A DNA stretch of 64,000 nucleotides from Hydrangea macrophylla (lineage: Eukaryota > Streptophyta > Magnoliopsida > Cornales > Hydrangeaceae), in the NCBI GenBank assembly GCA_033977485.1, contig CM066987.1, positions 85,592,588 to 85,656,587 on the forward strand. The letters run 5' to 3'. Positions within the stretch are counted from its first letter, which is position 1. Every line of letters begins with the position of its first letter. Of the stretch, positions 44,545 to 56,053 are shown one piece after another. The notes under the pieces are model-generated. The model searched no databases. It had not been told where the DNA came from and saw only the letters and a program-made list of their open reading frames with translations. Position numbers and translations under genes: made by a program.

Positions 44545-45698
44545 TCAGAAGCTCGGTGGAAGCGGACTTGGTAAAGGTCGAGATTCTAACGAGCGAAGAT
44601 GCCCTTTTGCCGTTAGTCTATCCAGAGCGATTGATAGTGATAACCCCAATGAAAACTTCCTATGTTGTTTATCCCTTCCTCTTCTCGGTGCTATATCAAA
44701 TATTCTTTCCGGTCCACTCAATGCGTTTACATTGGTGGGGCCAGAGTAAACCCCCGAGTGTCCTCCATTTGATCCATAACTCGGCCTTCTATATTGATTT
44801 GGCTGTTCTTCCTTCTTGATTACCCCTTCTTGGATTGCATCCTCTATCCTCGTTCCTACGTCAAAAATCTCAGTGAAGTTATTGATTGACTGAAACCTCA
44901 TTTTTTCTTGGTAAACGGGCTGGAGGTTCTTCATTAACATTCGGATTTGATCTTTCTCCAATGGCCTCTGTACCATCTTAGCTGCATTTCTCCTCTATCT
45001 ACTCAAATATTCAGTAAATGATTCTTTGTTCCCTTGCCTGGTGGTTTCTAAATCTCTGACTGTGACATCCAAGTCTTGGTTGTACTCATACTGTGCCACA
45101 AATGCTTTGATCACCACCTCCCAGACCCTATTCTTTCTCAGTTCAAGTGTGAGAAACCAAGACAGAGTAGACCCAGTTAAAGTCTACTGAAATAAGATGG
45201 CCATCATGGTGGTGCTCAATCCGCTTGGTTGGAAAGCTCTGATACGCATCCTCACATGACTGCGAGGATTCCCTGCCCCATCAAACTTATCAAAAACTGG
45301 CATTTTAAAACTGACAGGCAGCATCTCGCAGACCCTGTCATACAGACCTTTTAATTCCATCAGATAGGTATCAACCCCCTAAGCCTTGTGCATTACCCTC
45401 TCCAGTTTCTCTATCTTCTTAGCCATTGTTCTCTCGTTTTCAGTATTTTCTCTCTCTACACTTTCTCTTCTGCTCTAGGAACCTCGGCCCTCGGTATCTC
45501 TGGGTCATCATACCAACCTTCTTCCCTTATAGGTAGATCATTGTTTGGTGGGTTTGCAACGGGTGGCGGCCGTGCTATTGCTTCTATCATGACCATCATG
45601 CGGTTCATATTCTCTTCCTGTCGCCTCATCTATTCTGCTTGTTGTTCTACCAATGTCCTTAATTCTGCCACTTCCCCATCGTTCCTTTCGTCTGCCAT
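44545..45698 (-). pseudogene. Ogre-like gag, broken
   Basis: From ATG 45698 on the - strand, pieces of a Tat/Ogre gag follow in order: ELKGLYDRVCEML, FKMPVFDKFDGAGNPRSHVR, LTGSTLSWFLTLEL, AFVAQYEYNQDLDVTV, KESFTEYLSR, then MVQRPLEKDQIRMLMKNLQP in the frame 44976-44545. Several in-frame stops (for example TAG where a Trp or Gln is expected) interrupt it. Gag would form the particle of the element. It lies about 1.2 kb downstream of the primer binding site, as expected for long Ogre leaders. Confidence 0.75.
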
Positions 45699-46924
45699 CT
45701 CAATGTGTTCTTCCCTTCTTACTAGCCTTACTATGGGACCTCTAAACCAAACCGCGCTCGAACTTGATGCTATTTTTGCCCTACAAAAGAATTTTTAATA
45801 ATTTTTCAAAAAATCTTTCTTCTTTTATTTTTGAAGGTTACCTGGTGAAACTTTTATGAATAGTTCGTATGTCACACAGATGTAATTCATGTGTGCATGC
45901 GTGCCTACTCTAATGCAAAAGAAAGGGAAAATTCTTGCCCTAACAAATAGTCACATAAGCATATAAGATCCTTACTCATGTCAAATGAGCCAATTTCACC
46001 CGTCCTTGTGATCCTCACTACCCTTTCAAAGGTCAAATATTAAAAATATTTCGAAAAGCATTTCTTTAAATGATGAGATCTTGCAAAACAATTCTTAAGG
46101 ATTTTGAATCTTTTATTTGAAGATGTGAAAACATTTCTCAATAATGGCGATTGGTTTGAAACTTTGCTTTGAAAAGCTTTTCTCCTAAAAATATTTCCCA
46201 AAAGATCAATTTGGTGCTTTAATCAAGAAGTGAATTCCAAGGTTTTTGCAAAAAGAGTGATTGAAATTTTTGAATAAAGATGGTGAAAATTTATTTGCTT
46301 TCAAAGATGCATTAAAAATTATTCGGGTAGAAGGATCACATGATCGACTTATTACCGTACTTTTCATGAATTCGGATACATACAAGGTCAATGATGCTTA
46401 GCTAAACATGATATAAGAGATGTAACCTTATAATCAAAATTCTGCATTTTCTCAAATGCTATAGGACATGAAGAGGAATTGCTCAAAAGTGATTAAGAGG
46501 TTACACATATTTCATCAAGTATCGTCATCATCTCTAGTAACCCCTTCCAGGCATAAAAAACTCCCTAGCACATAAATCCTAATTTAAGAATTATTTCCCT
46601 AATTTTGAAAGGTTCTATAGAAGCTATCATGCAAAGGCCGAGTTTTGGTCAAATAAGGGACCCTTGACACACATCTGATAGGATACTTCATATACCAACA
46701 CATGGTACGAGATCAAGGGTGATCACACGATCTCATGATAACTTGACTGGCCGGGTTACCTCGAGTCTCCAAGGTCATAGTTCAGTGCAATCGACTGACT
46801 AGACATACAAGTGGAATGCAACGGGCATACAAAAATTAATTAATTCGATTAAAAGGATGCTTTCAAGTCTAATCCTCGAGTGAACCCAAAATCAGGAATT
46901 CTGGTCTGCGAAACTAGAGATTCT
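45699..46924 (-). other. 5' leader of the Ogre-like element
   Basis: Non-coding sequence between the primer binding site and the gag ATG, AT-rich, with no ORF that looks coding. Confidence 0.6.
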
Positions 46925-46950
46925 GGGTTCGATCCCCAGTAGAGTCGCCA
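46925..46950 (-). other. Primer binding site of the Ogre-like element
   Basis: On the - strand TGGCGACTCTACTGGGGA starts three bases after the LTR end and continues through GATCGAACCC. The complement looks like the 3' end of a tRNA (T-loop GGTTCGATCC and terminal CCA), so the match to a tRNA could extend over about 26 bases. Ogre elements are reported to use an arginine tRNA, but I cannot confirm the tRNA here. Confidence 0.75.
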
Positions 46951-46953
46951 GAT

Positions 46954-49742
46954 TATGGATACCGGCATTTGGGTCCACTTTTGTTTAAAACAAATTTTCA
47001 AAACAAAGAGTTGCCACTTAATTTTTTAAAAGGAAAAATTAAAAACCAATTTAAAAGCAAACCGATATTTTGAGAAACCAAAGATAAACTAGGTTCAGGG
47101 ATTATGGAAAGAAAGGGCAAGGAGTCCGGCGGATTAAAACACCCCCTTTTATCCTATCTCGTGATAGGCCTCTACTAAACATCCTTTTAATCTAATTTTT
47201 AATCTAAGCATGCCCTCAACTAGTACATATATATATATAAATATACATTACAAAAGCACGTCTAAAAGGGTGTAAGAGTGCAAATGATAAAATATCACTC
47301 AAAACCACCTATTTCGATTAGCAAGCAATATGATGTGCATTTAGGGAGCTAGGAAACTTACCTGGGATCCAGCCGCGAATATTTAAACGTGTAATGCATG
47401 CAAAAATAGAAATCCTAACAAAAGGGTCTCTAAATACACATATATACATAAAAGGCAAATCCTAATTCTAAGGTGTCGCACATGAAGTCGAAAAATCAAT
47501 AAAACTAAGAAATTAAATAAGCTAAAGAGCGGTTTGAGAAGTCATACCTTAATAGCGCTACAAAACAAAGGGTTAGTCCACATGCTTTAGATAAGATATA
47601 ACGTTGAATCTTAAATAAATTCTAATTATAAGTATCAATCTATATGGATGAATGTATATGATTAGATGGATACGCACAAGAGTAAGCTATGAATTATTCC
47701 TTGAATTGGATCATCTAACCTTTGGATTTAGGTTTAACTAATCATTATTGAAGCATGGTCTAGGCCCTGGGTCGTAGAAAGTCATTTGAACTAACATTTA
47801 CAAAGTTTACCAAATCTATCCCAAAATTTTGAAAATTATAGAGAGCAAATCAAAACTTCAAAAATTGGAAAAGCATGGTTCCCATGGTTTGATGATGAAT
47901 TTTGGACCCAAGATACCTCTATAAGTCTAGTTTTCAACCCAAAAAGAAAAAGCAAAGATCAACGGTTCAATCTCTGGGAATTAGACAAACACTAGGCATC
48001 ACTTAGAAATTTATAGCTCTCTGTCCAAAGATTTTGTACGATTTTTTAAAAATAGTAAATAAATCAGAAAGACTCTAATCTTTTTAGGGAATCTTGTTAA
48101 CACATTAAACTTCATATAAAAAATTATTTGAGGCCAAGAATACTTGATTAAAACTCTGATTTGTTTATTTCAAAGAGATGTTACTGTTATGAAATTCTGG
48201 ACAGAATATGGTTGCTTCACAAAACCCATAACCAAACCACTTTAAACATGAAATCTTGTTAAAACAAAATTTACAGTGGTAAAACTTTGTGTTGGTGATA
48301 ATCTACGGTTGGTTTTATTCAATTCCAACGGTCCATTATTTAACTAAAAATCTTTGATCAAAAGTGGTTAGTGAACTCACTGCACCTTTTGTCAAATATA
48401 CCTTTTATTTTTTAACTTTGGCTATCAAGCCATTAAGTTTGGCTTAGCCTAAGTTACTTTTCCTCCCACTTGGTGGTCCTTGGAAACTAATGACATTTGT
48501 ATTTATAGACCTCAATGAAGTATGAAAGGAACTTCATGAAATCTCTAAATAATGAACCTAAACCATGGTGGTAGGTTTGGATTCATTGACAAAATATGCT
48601 ATCATCAACCTTAACTTCCTTGTAAGACGTGTGCCTACAAGAGAGCTAAAGGATTTCAAATCAATAGATTCAAGTAAGACATTGAAAGTCATATGAATTC
48701 TAAGAGATGAATGTAATTAAAAAGAGAAAGAATAGGAAACTAAGACTCAAATAATATCTAAGTAAACTTCATGATTTGTTTAACCTTAACCTAAGGTCAT
48801 TTTTGATCCAAATTGATAAAATACAAGTTCAATCACAACATTAATATGTATAAAGGACCCCAAGGAGTCCTATATATTGTGATTGAACTTGGAATAGAGA
48901 CTTAATAACTTAGAGGTTACCTCCAACTATCCTCAACTTCTTGGTTGTTTTTAGGATATTCCAAGGCTAATCTAGCTCTTCCCTTTAAAAACTTGCTCCT
49001 AATTATGTTTAGAAAATTTTAAGAGGTTGAAAACAAATAAATTTAAGGATCTAAGCTAAGATACTTAACCAATTCAAGATCCTTTGTAATGGGATATTCA
49101 TCCCTATATATAGGCAATTTTTAGAGGGTATTTTAGTATTTTCAAGGATAAAACCCTAATTTCGGATATCCTTTTGAAGGTACAAAACGTACCATTGCAT
49201 AGCTGGTAGACATAAAAACTCGGCACTCGGTGGAGATGGAAATATTATCTTTTTAACCTACAATGGAATTCTCCTTAGCCCTCCTAGAGAAACTATTACC
49301 CCCTCGAGTACGAAGCAGCACTCAAAAAGTGCCGGTGTGGCATTCACTGAATGCCGGCGCGACACTTAGTGAATGCCAGTGCGGCACTCAATGAATGCCG
49401 CGGACAACTCCGAGAAGTGCGGTCTTTTCCAGAATTTCGATTTTAACGGCATTTGATGACTTTTTGTGGCTATCAATAATTGCCATTGCGGCACTTGTTG
49501 ACTGCCATACAACAATTAGTGAGTGCTGCAGCAGCAACCCGTGACTGCCATAAAGTATTTCATATGCCATTTTTCTCTATTCTTCCTTTTCCTTCTTTCT
49601 TTCTTTATATTTTGAATTATGGAGCCCTTCGAAGAGCTTGAATCACCTTTTGGAAGTCCTAGATTAGTCGGACATTCTCATCATCGGATCTTGAGGTAAC
49701 ACTCCCCTTAATCCCATGTTTGGTCAAAATCGGGGTGTCTAC
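46954..49742 (-). mobile_element. 5' LTR of the Ogre-like element (about 2.8 kb)
   Basis: On the - strand it starts TGTAGACACC at 49742 and ends TATCCATA at 46954, just before the primer binding site. It matches the solo LTR at 18002-20966 along its length. The hairpin array is eroded (49318-49560), with the TATA box at 49105-49112. It is the only family copy here still attached to an internal region, and so gives the family its Ogre-like identity. No target duplication can be tested because the 3' side is missing. Confidence 0.85.
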
Positions 49743-50758
49743 AACGGGATGGCTAGTAATGTATTATGGCATGTTGGCCAGTACATATTAGGGCGTGTCG
49801 GCTAGGGCATGGTGGCCAGAGGACATCGGGGCGTGTTAGCTAGAATGAATCAAGGGACGTGTTGGCCAAAAGGTATCAAAGGGCATGTTGACCGGAATGA
49901 ACCTAGCCATGTTGGCCGTAATGTATCGGCCATCTTGGCTGTATTGTATCGGGCGTATTAGCCAGACATGTTGGCCACAATGTACCTGGCGTGTTGGTTA
50001 GAATATATCGAGGCATTTTGGCTAGAAAGTTGGGACTGTGCGTCGAGTTAGGTAAGTTAAAAAGGTATTGGGCTACGTGCCAGGTTAGTAAAAGTATGTT
50101 TGAAGAATGAGTTGACTATTATGGGGAATAAGCTACGTGTGAGATATTGACCCAGGAGTCCATGTTATGATTGGGATTGGTGGGGACGATGTCAGTGGTT
50201 ATACACTGAGTTGATGCATACGTGAATGCGGACGACGAGAATATCTTATGTTGTTGTTTTATAGATATGCTGAATATCTATTGAGACACTGTAAGTATTT
50301 CCATTAACTCAGCTTAGTAGCTGACGGCGTTTTATGTCGCTGAATATTTTACGTCCAACTGCCCAAGGTTACGAGTGCGCGGGGGATTAGTACATGGCAC
50401 GAGGCTATGGAGAAAGCCTACTATGATGAAGGCTATACTGGAGATGACTACTACACGAACTAAAGGCTTGGAACTGTAGCGTAGTTATTATGTTTATGTT
50501 TTAGAGACCTTTGTAATAATATTAAGTTGTAATCGGCGAGTGTGCCGTAATGCTTTATTTCCACTTCTACTTATGTTTTGGAATAGCTAATAAAATTATG
50601 ATTATATATGTCGAACTTAGATATGCCTAATGCGTGGTTTGACTTATTACTCTGATGATTGGACCTTATTGATGGACAATGTGGTGACTTTCAACTGTCA
50701 TAGCCTATGGGTCCAAAAAGAAATTTATTTTCTCTATTTTTGCTCTATGGGGTGTGAC
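49743..50758. mobile_element. Probable LTR remnant ending GGGGTGTGACA
   Basis: No coding sequence is seen. The segment begins with a variable tandem repeat (49750-50030) and ends in GGGGTGTGACA, a common terminus of chromovirus-type LTRs. The left end is lost under the Ogre-like LTR. The family is inferred from the repeat-rich body and terminus only. Confidence 0.4.
49750..50030 (+). repeat. Variable tandem repeat, about 12 units of 23-27 bp
   Basis: Units follow the pattern GGCRTGTTGGCCAGAATGTATC with many substitutions. Confidence 0.8.
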
Positions 50759-51108
50759 ACAAATGGACCCATTTTCGCAAAAGTGGATATAGCTCGTTAG
50801 GTGCCGAGCTGGATCTTAAGTCCCTCGATTGCATGATTGGGACCCTTCCCTTTAATTAGGAAAAAAATAACAAAGGAAGAAAAAGTTCTTGATGGACAAT
50901 GTGGTGACTTTCAACTGTCATAGTCTATGGGTTCAAAATGAAATTTTTTTTTCTCTTTTTTTGCTCTACGGGGTGTGAGACAAACAGACCCATTTTCGCA
51001 AAAGTGGATATAGCGCGTTTGGTGCCGAGCTGGATCTTAAGTCCCTCGATTGCATGATTGGGACCCTTCCCTTTAATTAAGAAAGAAATAACAAAGGAAA
51101 AAAATAAC
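50669..51108 (+). repeat. 220-bp tandem duplication
   Basis: TTGATGGACAATGTGGTGAC begins at 50669 and again at 50889. The two copies are nearly identical throughout, including CTCGATTGCATGATTGGGAC. A partial third relative lies at about 54105-54280. Confidence 0.9.
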
Positions 51109-51111
51109 AAA

Positions 51112-51298
51112 AATGATAGGGATACATATCAAACGACACACTAAACGACACACCAGATTTAAATACATGTACCATGTGCTGTGTAAGTGATGCACAGAAA
51201 AGTGTGAAAAATTCAAACAGCACAGGATACATGCAATTAAAACACAGTGTGTCGTTTAGTGTCGTTTAGTGTGTCATTTGGTGTGTGTCCCTATCATT
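51112..51298. mobile_element. MITE, 187 bp
   Basis: Ends AATGATAGGGATACATATCA and, inverted, AATGATAGGGACACACACCA. The internal parts AAACGACACACTAAACGACA are also inverted. It separates the duplicated block at 50669-51108 from 51300 onward, where AAATAACAAAGGAAG is repeated. No coding sequence. Confidence 0.8.
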
Positions 51299-51310
51299 GT
51301 TGAAAAAATA

Positions 51311-51848
51311 ACAAAGGAAGAAAAAGTTCTCCACTTTCCTAAATTTTGTAATTCATAATGGTAGAATGATTTGGAAAATTGTGAATGAGCACATTCAATT
51401 TATGGGATCCCGAAAAAAGCCATAAATGTTTCACCTTCCATAATTTTCTATACATCATTGTCAATCCTGTGTGAGCCCATGCGCGGGTTGGAAATATAAG
51501 TACAGAACCTTGACCTTAAAATTTGTCGAATAGAAAAATCAACTCTGAGAAGACATTTTCATTTTCCTGGAAGTAGGTATTGGGACATGCATACAATTTT
51601 TCTCCAATTGACTTGACTTGACTTGATCTAATCTTTCTCAGGCAAGTTCGGACAGAGTACCAATAACTTCTTAATCATTAATGTGTACCTAAGTAAGTGC
51701 AAGTCTTTCCAAAGTAACGTAAGAACTGGTTGATCGGTCAGGATCATGTGCCGAATTATTTACTACTATAGAAGTAGTAAATCTTTCAGGTGTCAAAACT
51801 CTGGGATGGCGTTTGTTGATTTGCGAGTTCAAGAACTAGTTTAGAACT
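51311..51848 (+). repeat. Segmental duplication block (paralogous to 39540-39800 and to 54280-54560)
   Basis: 51311-51580 matches 54280-54540 (shared GGTAGAATGATTTG, ATAAATGTTTCACCTTCC). 51570-51848 matches 39530-39800 (shared CATACAATTTTTCTCCAATT, GTAAGAACTGGTTGATCGGT). At 51848 the similarity to the 39.8 kb copy breaks off and resumes at 53612. Confidence 0.8.
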
Positions 51849-53611
51849 AGTCCATAATCCGTGCATTGCACGGGGAGTCTAATTTAATGAGATATGTATA
51901 TATATATATATATATTTTTTTTTTTTGTACCCTTTACTATTAGCTTATAGGGTAATGTTACGTGAACATAAAAATGTTCACATAAAGTGTGCAAACAAAG
52001 ATTTGAGCCATTCGCTTCGATGGAGTCCATTCCTACACACATAGAATCCACCGAAATGAGTGATCCAGATCTTTATGTGCACACTTTATGTGCACATTTT
52101 ATGTGCGCTAATCATTACTCTAGCTCATAGTATAAATATGAAAAAGTTCAACTTAGCTGATGCTTAACAAAAAATCGAGGAAATCAAATAAACAAACAAA
52201 GTCCCTAAAAAAAAATACCATAATCATATCATATATATTAATAAATAAATAAATAAAAACAAGAAAATGTTACATGGCACAATATGAACACATTTGTAAT
52301 CGTTTCCGTTTTTTCTTTTGAAAATAAAAACTGAAAATGAGCCAAAAAACAAAAGCAGGAAAAAAGATTTTGCATATGATCTGCAAAATCGCAATATTAC
52401 AAAATTGGCCCTAAGTGAATCCTTGTGAGTTTGGAGTTGGAGATGATTTGAGGGTCGGTAGGGATTGTTCATAGAGAGGGAAACAAAAAATATAGAGTGA
52501 TGAAGGATGGCTAGATTACATGAGTTTATATAGTATGAAATAAAGAATTCTAGAACTCAAGTACTTAATGTATAAATGTATCACTTCCAATTTCTATACA
52601 CGAATCTCCCTAAATACATTCATATACAATTTTAGATACATACATGCATTACACTAAAAATAACATGTGTCTAATGTATTTGACCAAAATGTATCTATCC
52701 AAATACATTTGACCAAAATCAAGTTTAGTATTAAAAAGTAAATAATTACAACAACAACAACAAAAAAAAAAAAAAGGAACGAAGTTGTAAAGCCATATTA
52801 ACATAAATTTAACTAAAAAAAATGATAAAAATAAGGAAAAAAAATTAGAGAAGGTATCATGTGGCATGTCTTAGAAGAGGGTAATAGCTTTATCTTTGAT
52901 ATATTTTTATAGATATATAAGGTTGAAAACATGAAAATTTTCAAGTATTAACAAATTTATTATTGTTCCAAAAAAGCACACTATTTTTAAGATTTTAGGA
53001 TTCTCACTAATGTTCTATCCCAATGTCCCTACCAAATTTTTTTCCCAAAATCAATTCCCAACACATGTGACAGTGGGCCCAGTTGATTTTGATTGGTTGA
53101 TGGTGAAGTGTTCTTATTATTATTTATGATGGTTCCACTACCACATGTATTGGGAAACACTTTTTGAAAAAAAAAAATTGAAAAGCATAGCATTACTCTA
53201 CATATAAAAAACCCAAAAGGGGAAGGGAAAAAAAAAAGAAGGAAAATTGCATATAAGGTTGAAAATATGGGAATTTTCAAAACAACTTTATCATTGTCCA
53301 AGAAAGCACACAAGTTTTAGGATTTTAGGATTCCCACTAATGTTCCATCCCAATGTCATTATTAAGATTTAATATAGTATACAAAATACAAAATATGGAA
53401 AGAAGGATAAAAAAAAAATGCTAGATTTGCCACAGGATTTTGAGAGTAGTTGATGTGGATAGACTCTTTAAAGTTGGATTGCTTTGACCACATAGAGTGA
53501 ATGAATACTAGCAAAGTTGAGGGAAATCACGTCACAGAATTTTTTGGAAGATGATGTGACTTATAATTGTGCAGGTTTCATTTGCTTCAGCCTTTATATA
53601 TATATATATAT
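51849..53611. other. 1.76-kb insertion splitting the duplicated block
   Basis: The insertion starts near GTCCATAATCCGTGCATTGC, which includes a 15-bp palindrome CCGTGCATTGCACGG, and ends in a (TA)n run at 53597-53620. It holds a MITE (51952-52118) and a diverged tandem duplication (about 52917-53030 against 53251-53365). No transposase. The 5' palindrome is reminiscent of Helitron ends, but no CTRR terminus was found. Confidence 0.5.
51952..52118. mobile_element. MITE, about 167 bp
   Basis: Inverted ends around GTAATG and CATTAC, with inner inverted blocks TGTTCACATAAAGTGTGC and GCACACTTTATGTGCACA. No coding sequence. No clear target duplication. Confidence 0.65.
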
Positions 53612-53759
53612 ATATATATAATAGATTGATTATGGAAAAAGAGAGGTTTGGGTTTTTGGTTTCAAAGCTGTAATTAAAAGTGCTTGAAAAGTAAGGAAAA
53701 TGGATTTGAACAAAAAAAACATTAAGTTCTAGAGAGAGAAGCTCCTCTTCGCTAGAAAT

Positions 53760-53975
53760 ATGAAGATGGGCAAGAGAGATAGGATCAAAAGATCTTCTTC
53801 TTCCCACTGTCAAACAAAACTATCATTGAAGGAACTCAAGGAGTGTGTTGCAAGAACCTCTGATAATGCTGAGAAGAAGTTGGATCCCACAAATCAAGCG
53901 AACCTTAGACGATCCTCAAGACATCGGGGTCCTTCTAAAGATTCATTTGCAAATGAGTTTGTTGGTGACCTATGA
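53760..53975 (+). CDS. Small unknown protein, copy B (71 codons)
   Basis: The ORF reads MKMGKRDRIKRSSSSHCQTK, then LSLKELKECVARTSDNAEKK, and ends FANEFVGDL with a stop. It is basic, with a possible short helix at LSLKELKEC, and has no signal peptide or membrane segment. Copy A at 39944-40278 shares the first 30 residues or so, but is disrupted by a MITE. The ATG at 53766 (MGKRD) is an alternative start. The sequence upstream is the duplicated block shared with copy A, so start and promoter were probably duplicated together. It may be an intact small gene or the first exon of a lost larger one. No family recognised. Confidence 0.4.
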   Translation: MKMGKRDRIKRSSSSHCQTKLSLKELKECVARTSDNAEKKLDPTNQANLRRSSRHRGPSKDSFANEFVGDL

Positions 53976-54099
53976 ATAGGGGTGACAATTTTTGACACGA
54001 CAACCCGTTTTACTGAGACAACCCGATTATGACACGACACGACACGATTAAATTTAAAAAGTGCATAATTTTGCACTTTAAATTTAAAAAGTGCACAAT

Positions 54100-54585
54100 T
54101 CTATAGTAAGCTCCTGGATTGCATGATTGGAACTCTTCCCTTTAATTAGAAAAATCACGTTGACACTCCTATGGTTTCTATTTTGCAAAAGTGGGAATAG
54201 CTATTTTCCACTTCTATTTTGTAGGCCCCTCGATTGCATGATTGGGACCCTTCCCTTTAATTAGAAAAAAAAAAAAAAAAGGAAGAAAAAGTTGTTCATT
54301 TTCCTAAATTTGGTAATTCATAAAGGTAGAATGATTTGAAAATTTGTGAACGAGCTCATTCAATTTCTGGGATCCCCAAGCAGGCTATAAATGTTTCACC
54401 TTCCATAATGTTCCATACATCAATGTCAATCTTGCGTGATGCATCGGTTGGAAATATAAGTACAAGAACCTTGACTTTTAATTTGTCGACGAGGAAAATC
54501 AACTGTGAAAAGACATTTTCATTTTCCTGGAAGTTACTAGTTAGTATTGGGGACATGAAAGTCTTCCCAAAATAAAGTAAGAAAT
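54100..54585 (+). repeat. Third copy of the duplicated block
   Basis: Paralogous to 51020-51110 and 51311-51600, with shared CTCGATTGCATGATTGGGAC and CCTTCCATAAT. No coding sequence supported. Confidence 0.75.
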
Positions 54586-54829
54586 AAGAATTGGTCGTTT
54601 ACATAACATTTGATTTTTATAAGAAAACAATAAAAGTGTGCCTTGGCTTGAATTTATTTTCATGATTGTCAAATAGGTTCAAGGGAAACACTCATCTTTG
54701 TTTGGGCTATAAGGAATACGATGAAGAACATGGGAAAGAAAAGAAAATAGAGTGATGATTGAATTGTGATTTTTGACTTTGACGATTCTTTTTATTTTTA
54801 TTGTTTGGTGTACTAGTCTCGTGGGAGGT

Positions 54830-54930
54830 CTTAAGTGCTAAAGCCTGTGAAAGGGGGAGAAGGGTGGAGTTTGAACCCCAGTAAAGAGCATGACACGGAG
54901 TACCATTTTACCAACTGGACTAAGCCGTTT
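54830..54930 (-). mobile_element. tRNA-derived SINE candidate
   Basis: On the - strand a Pol III A-box-like TAGTCCAGTTGG (54922-54911) and a B-box-like GGTTCAAACTC (54877-54867) are about 35-45 bp apart, as in tRNA-derived SINEs. The ends and target duplication were not resolved. Confidence 0.45.
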
Positions 54931-55640
54931 GTGTCTTTAATGAGTCATTTACATTACATACTCTTTTTTTGAGTTCTTAATATATTTTAGAAATTTACAC
55001 ATTATGAAATTATTAACAGTAAAACACTATAGAATCCTGCAACACACAAACACCACCCCCCCCAAAAAAAAAAAAAAATAATTAACTATAGAATTCTGCA
55101 ACCCAATCATTGGTACAAACCATCCTATTAAATTGCCTTTTTGTTCTTGTTTTAAATTTTGGGTCTTTGTTTTCATATACCAAATTGATCAGCTATATAT
55201 ACATACATATACGTATAGCGGTTTTTGGATTCTTGTTTTAAAGTTATGGTCTTTGTTTTCACATGTAAATTTGATCAGCTATATACTTTCATATATATAT
55301 ATATACATATACATATATGAGTGCGTGTATATTCATCTATATATGTATGAGCATCTACTGTTGTATTGGTAGCTGAGAAAATAAAAGACAAAAATAAGAA
55401 TAAACTATTGTTGACTTCAATATCCTACCTTGACTGTGGAGTGAAGTTGTGATACTCATTTCTTTAGTTGAGAGATGAAATTGAGAGGGTTTTGGAGATG
55501 AGAGGTGGGTATGTGAGATGAGTTTTGGGATTTGGAGGGTATGATTGGGTGCTCAACCCCATTTTAAAAAGATTTGGATATGGATGTGGGGTAAAAATGA
55601 GAGTTTATAAGTGTTTCTGTTATCTTCCATTGACGGCGCT
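54931..55640. other. Intergenic DNA upstream of the receptor kinase
   Basis: No gene seen. It contains an A-rich run at about 55060-55078, a diverged direct duplication (55141-55205 and 55225-55290, sharing TTTGATCAGCTATATA), and AT microsatellites near 55290-55320. Confidence 0.6.
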
Positions 55641-55653
55641 AGGGCTAGGTCAC

Positions 55654-55835
55654 ATTGCAACAAAATTGAAACTATAAAATCCAAAGTGTCGCAATTGAAA
55701 GAGAGCCGTAAGTGAAACTTTTGCCAAACCACAGGGCGTCATTGCAACAACATTGAAACTATAAAGTCCAAAGTGTCGCAATTGAAAGTAGAGAGCCGTA
55801 AATGAAACTTTTGCCAAACCATTGCCAAACCACAG
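55654..55835 (+). repeat. Tandem duplication of about 88 bp in the receptor-kinase promoter region
   Basis: The segment from CATTGCAACA through AGTGTCGCAATTGAAAG to CCAAACCACAGGGC occurs twice (about 55652-55738 and 55739-55840), ending about 215 bp before the start codon and 45 bp before the candidate TATA box. It may alter promoter strength. Confidence 0.85.
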
Positions 55836-55883
55836 GGCCAAAGTGTCTTTAAGCCAATACTATTTCTAGGTGTCACTTTCACA

Positions 55884-55890
55884 TATATAA
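55884..55890 (+). promoter_or_regulatory. Candidate TATA box of the LRR receptor kinase
   Basis: TATATAA lies 164 bp before the ATG at 56054, with a further TATATATA run at 55902-55911. Motif and position only. Confidence 0.45.
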
Positions 55891-56053
55891 ACAAGGGAAC
55901 TATATATATACTAGCCTTGCCCATCCAAAGATTCCAAACAATGCAAGGATTTGAAGCTACATGCTTGAAGTTAAACTATGCATGTAGTTTAATTTAAAAA
56001 GCATTGTTCTGCTGCAACTATTTCATATTTTCAGCTCTCAAATCTTTACTCAA

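Noticed and set aside
45388..45798. 136-codon + strand ORF
   Set aside because: Shadow of the Ogre-like gag on the - strand.
46925..46950. tRNA gene 3' half
   Set aside because: There is no anticodon arm or A box. Position next to an LTR end makes it a primer binding site.
51849..53611. Helitron
   Set aside because: A CCGTGCATTGCACGG palindrome is suggestive, but there is no 3' hairpin with CTRR and no A-T insertion site, so only 'insertion' is claimed.
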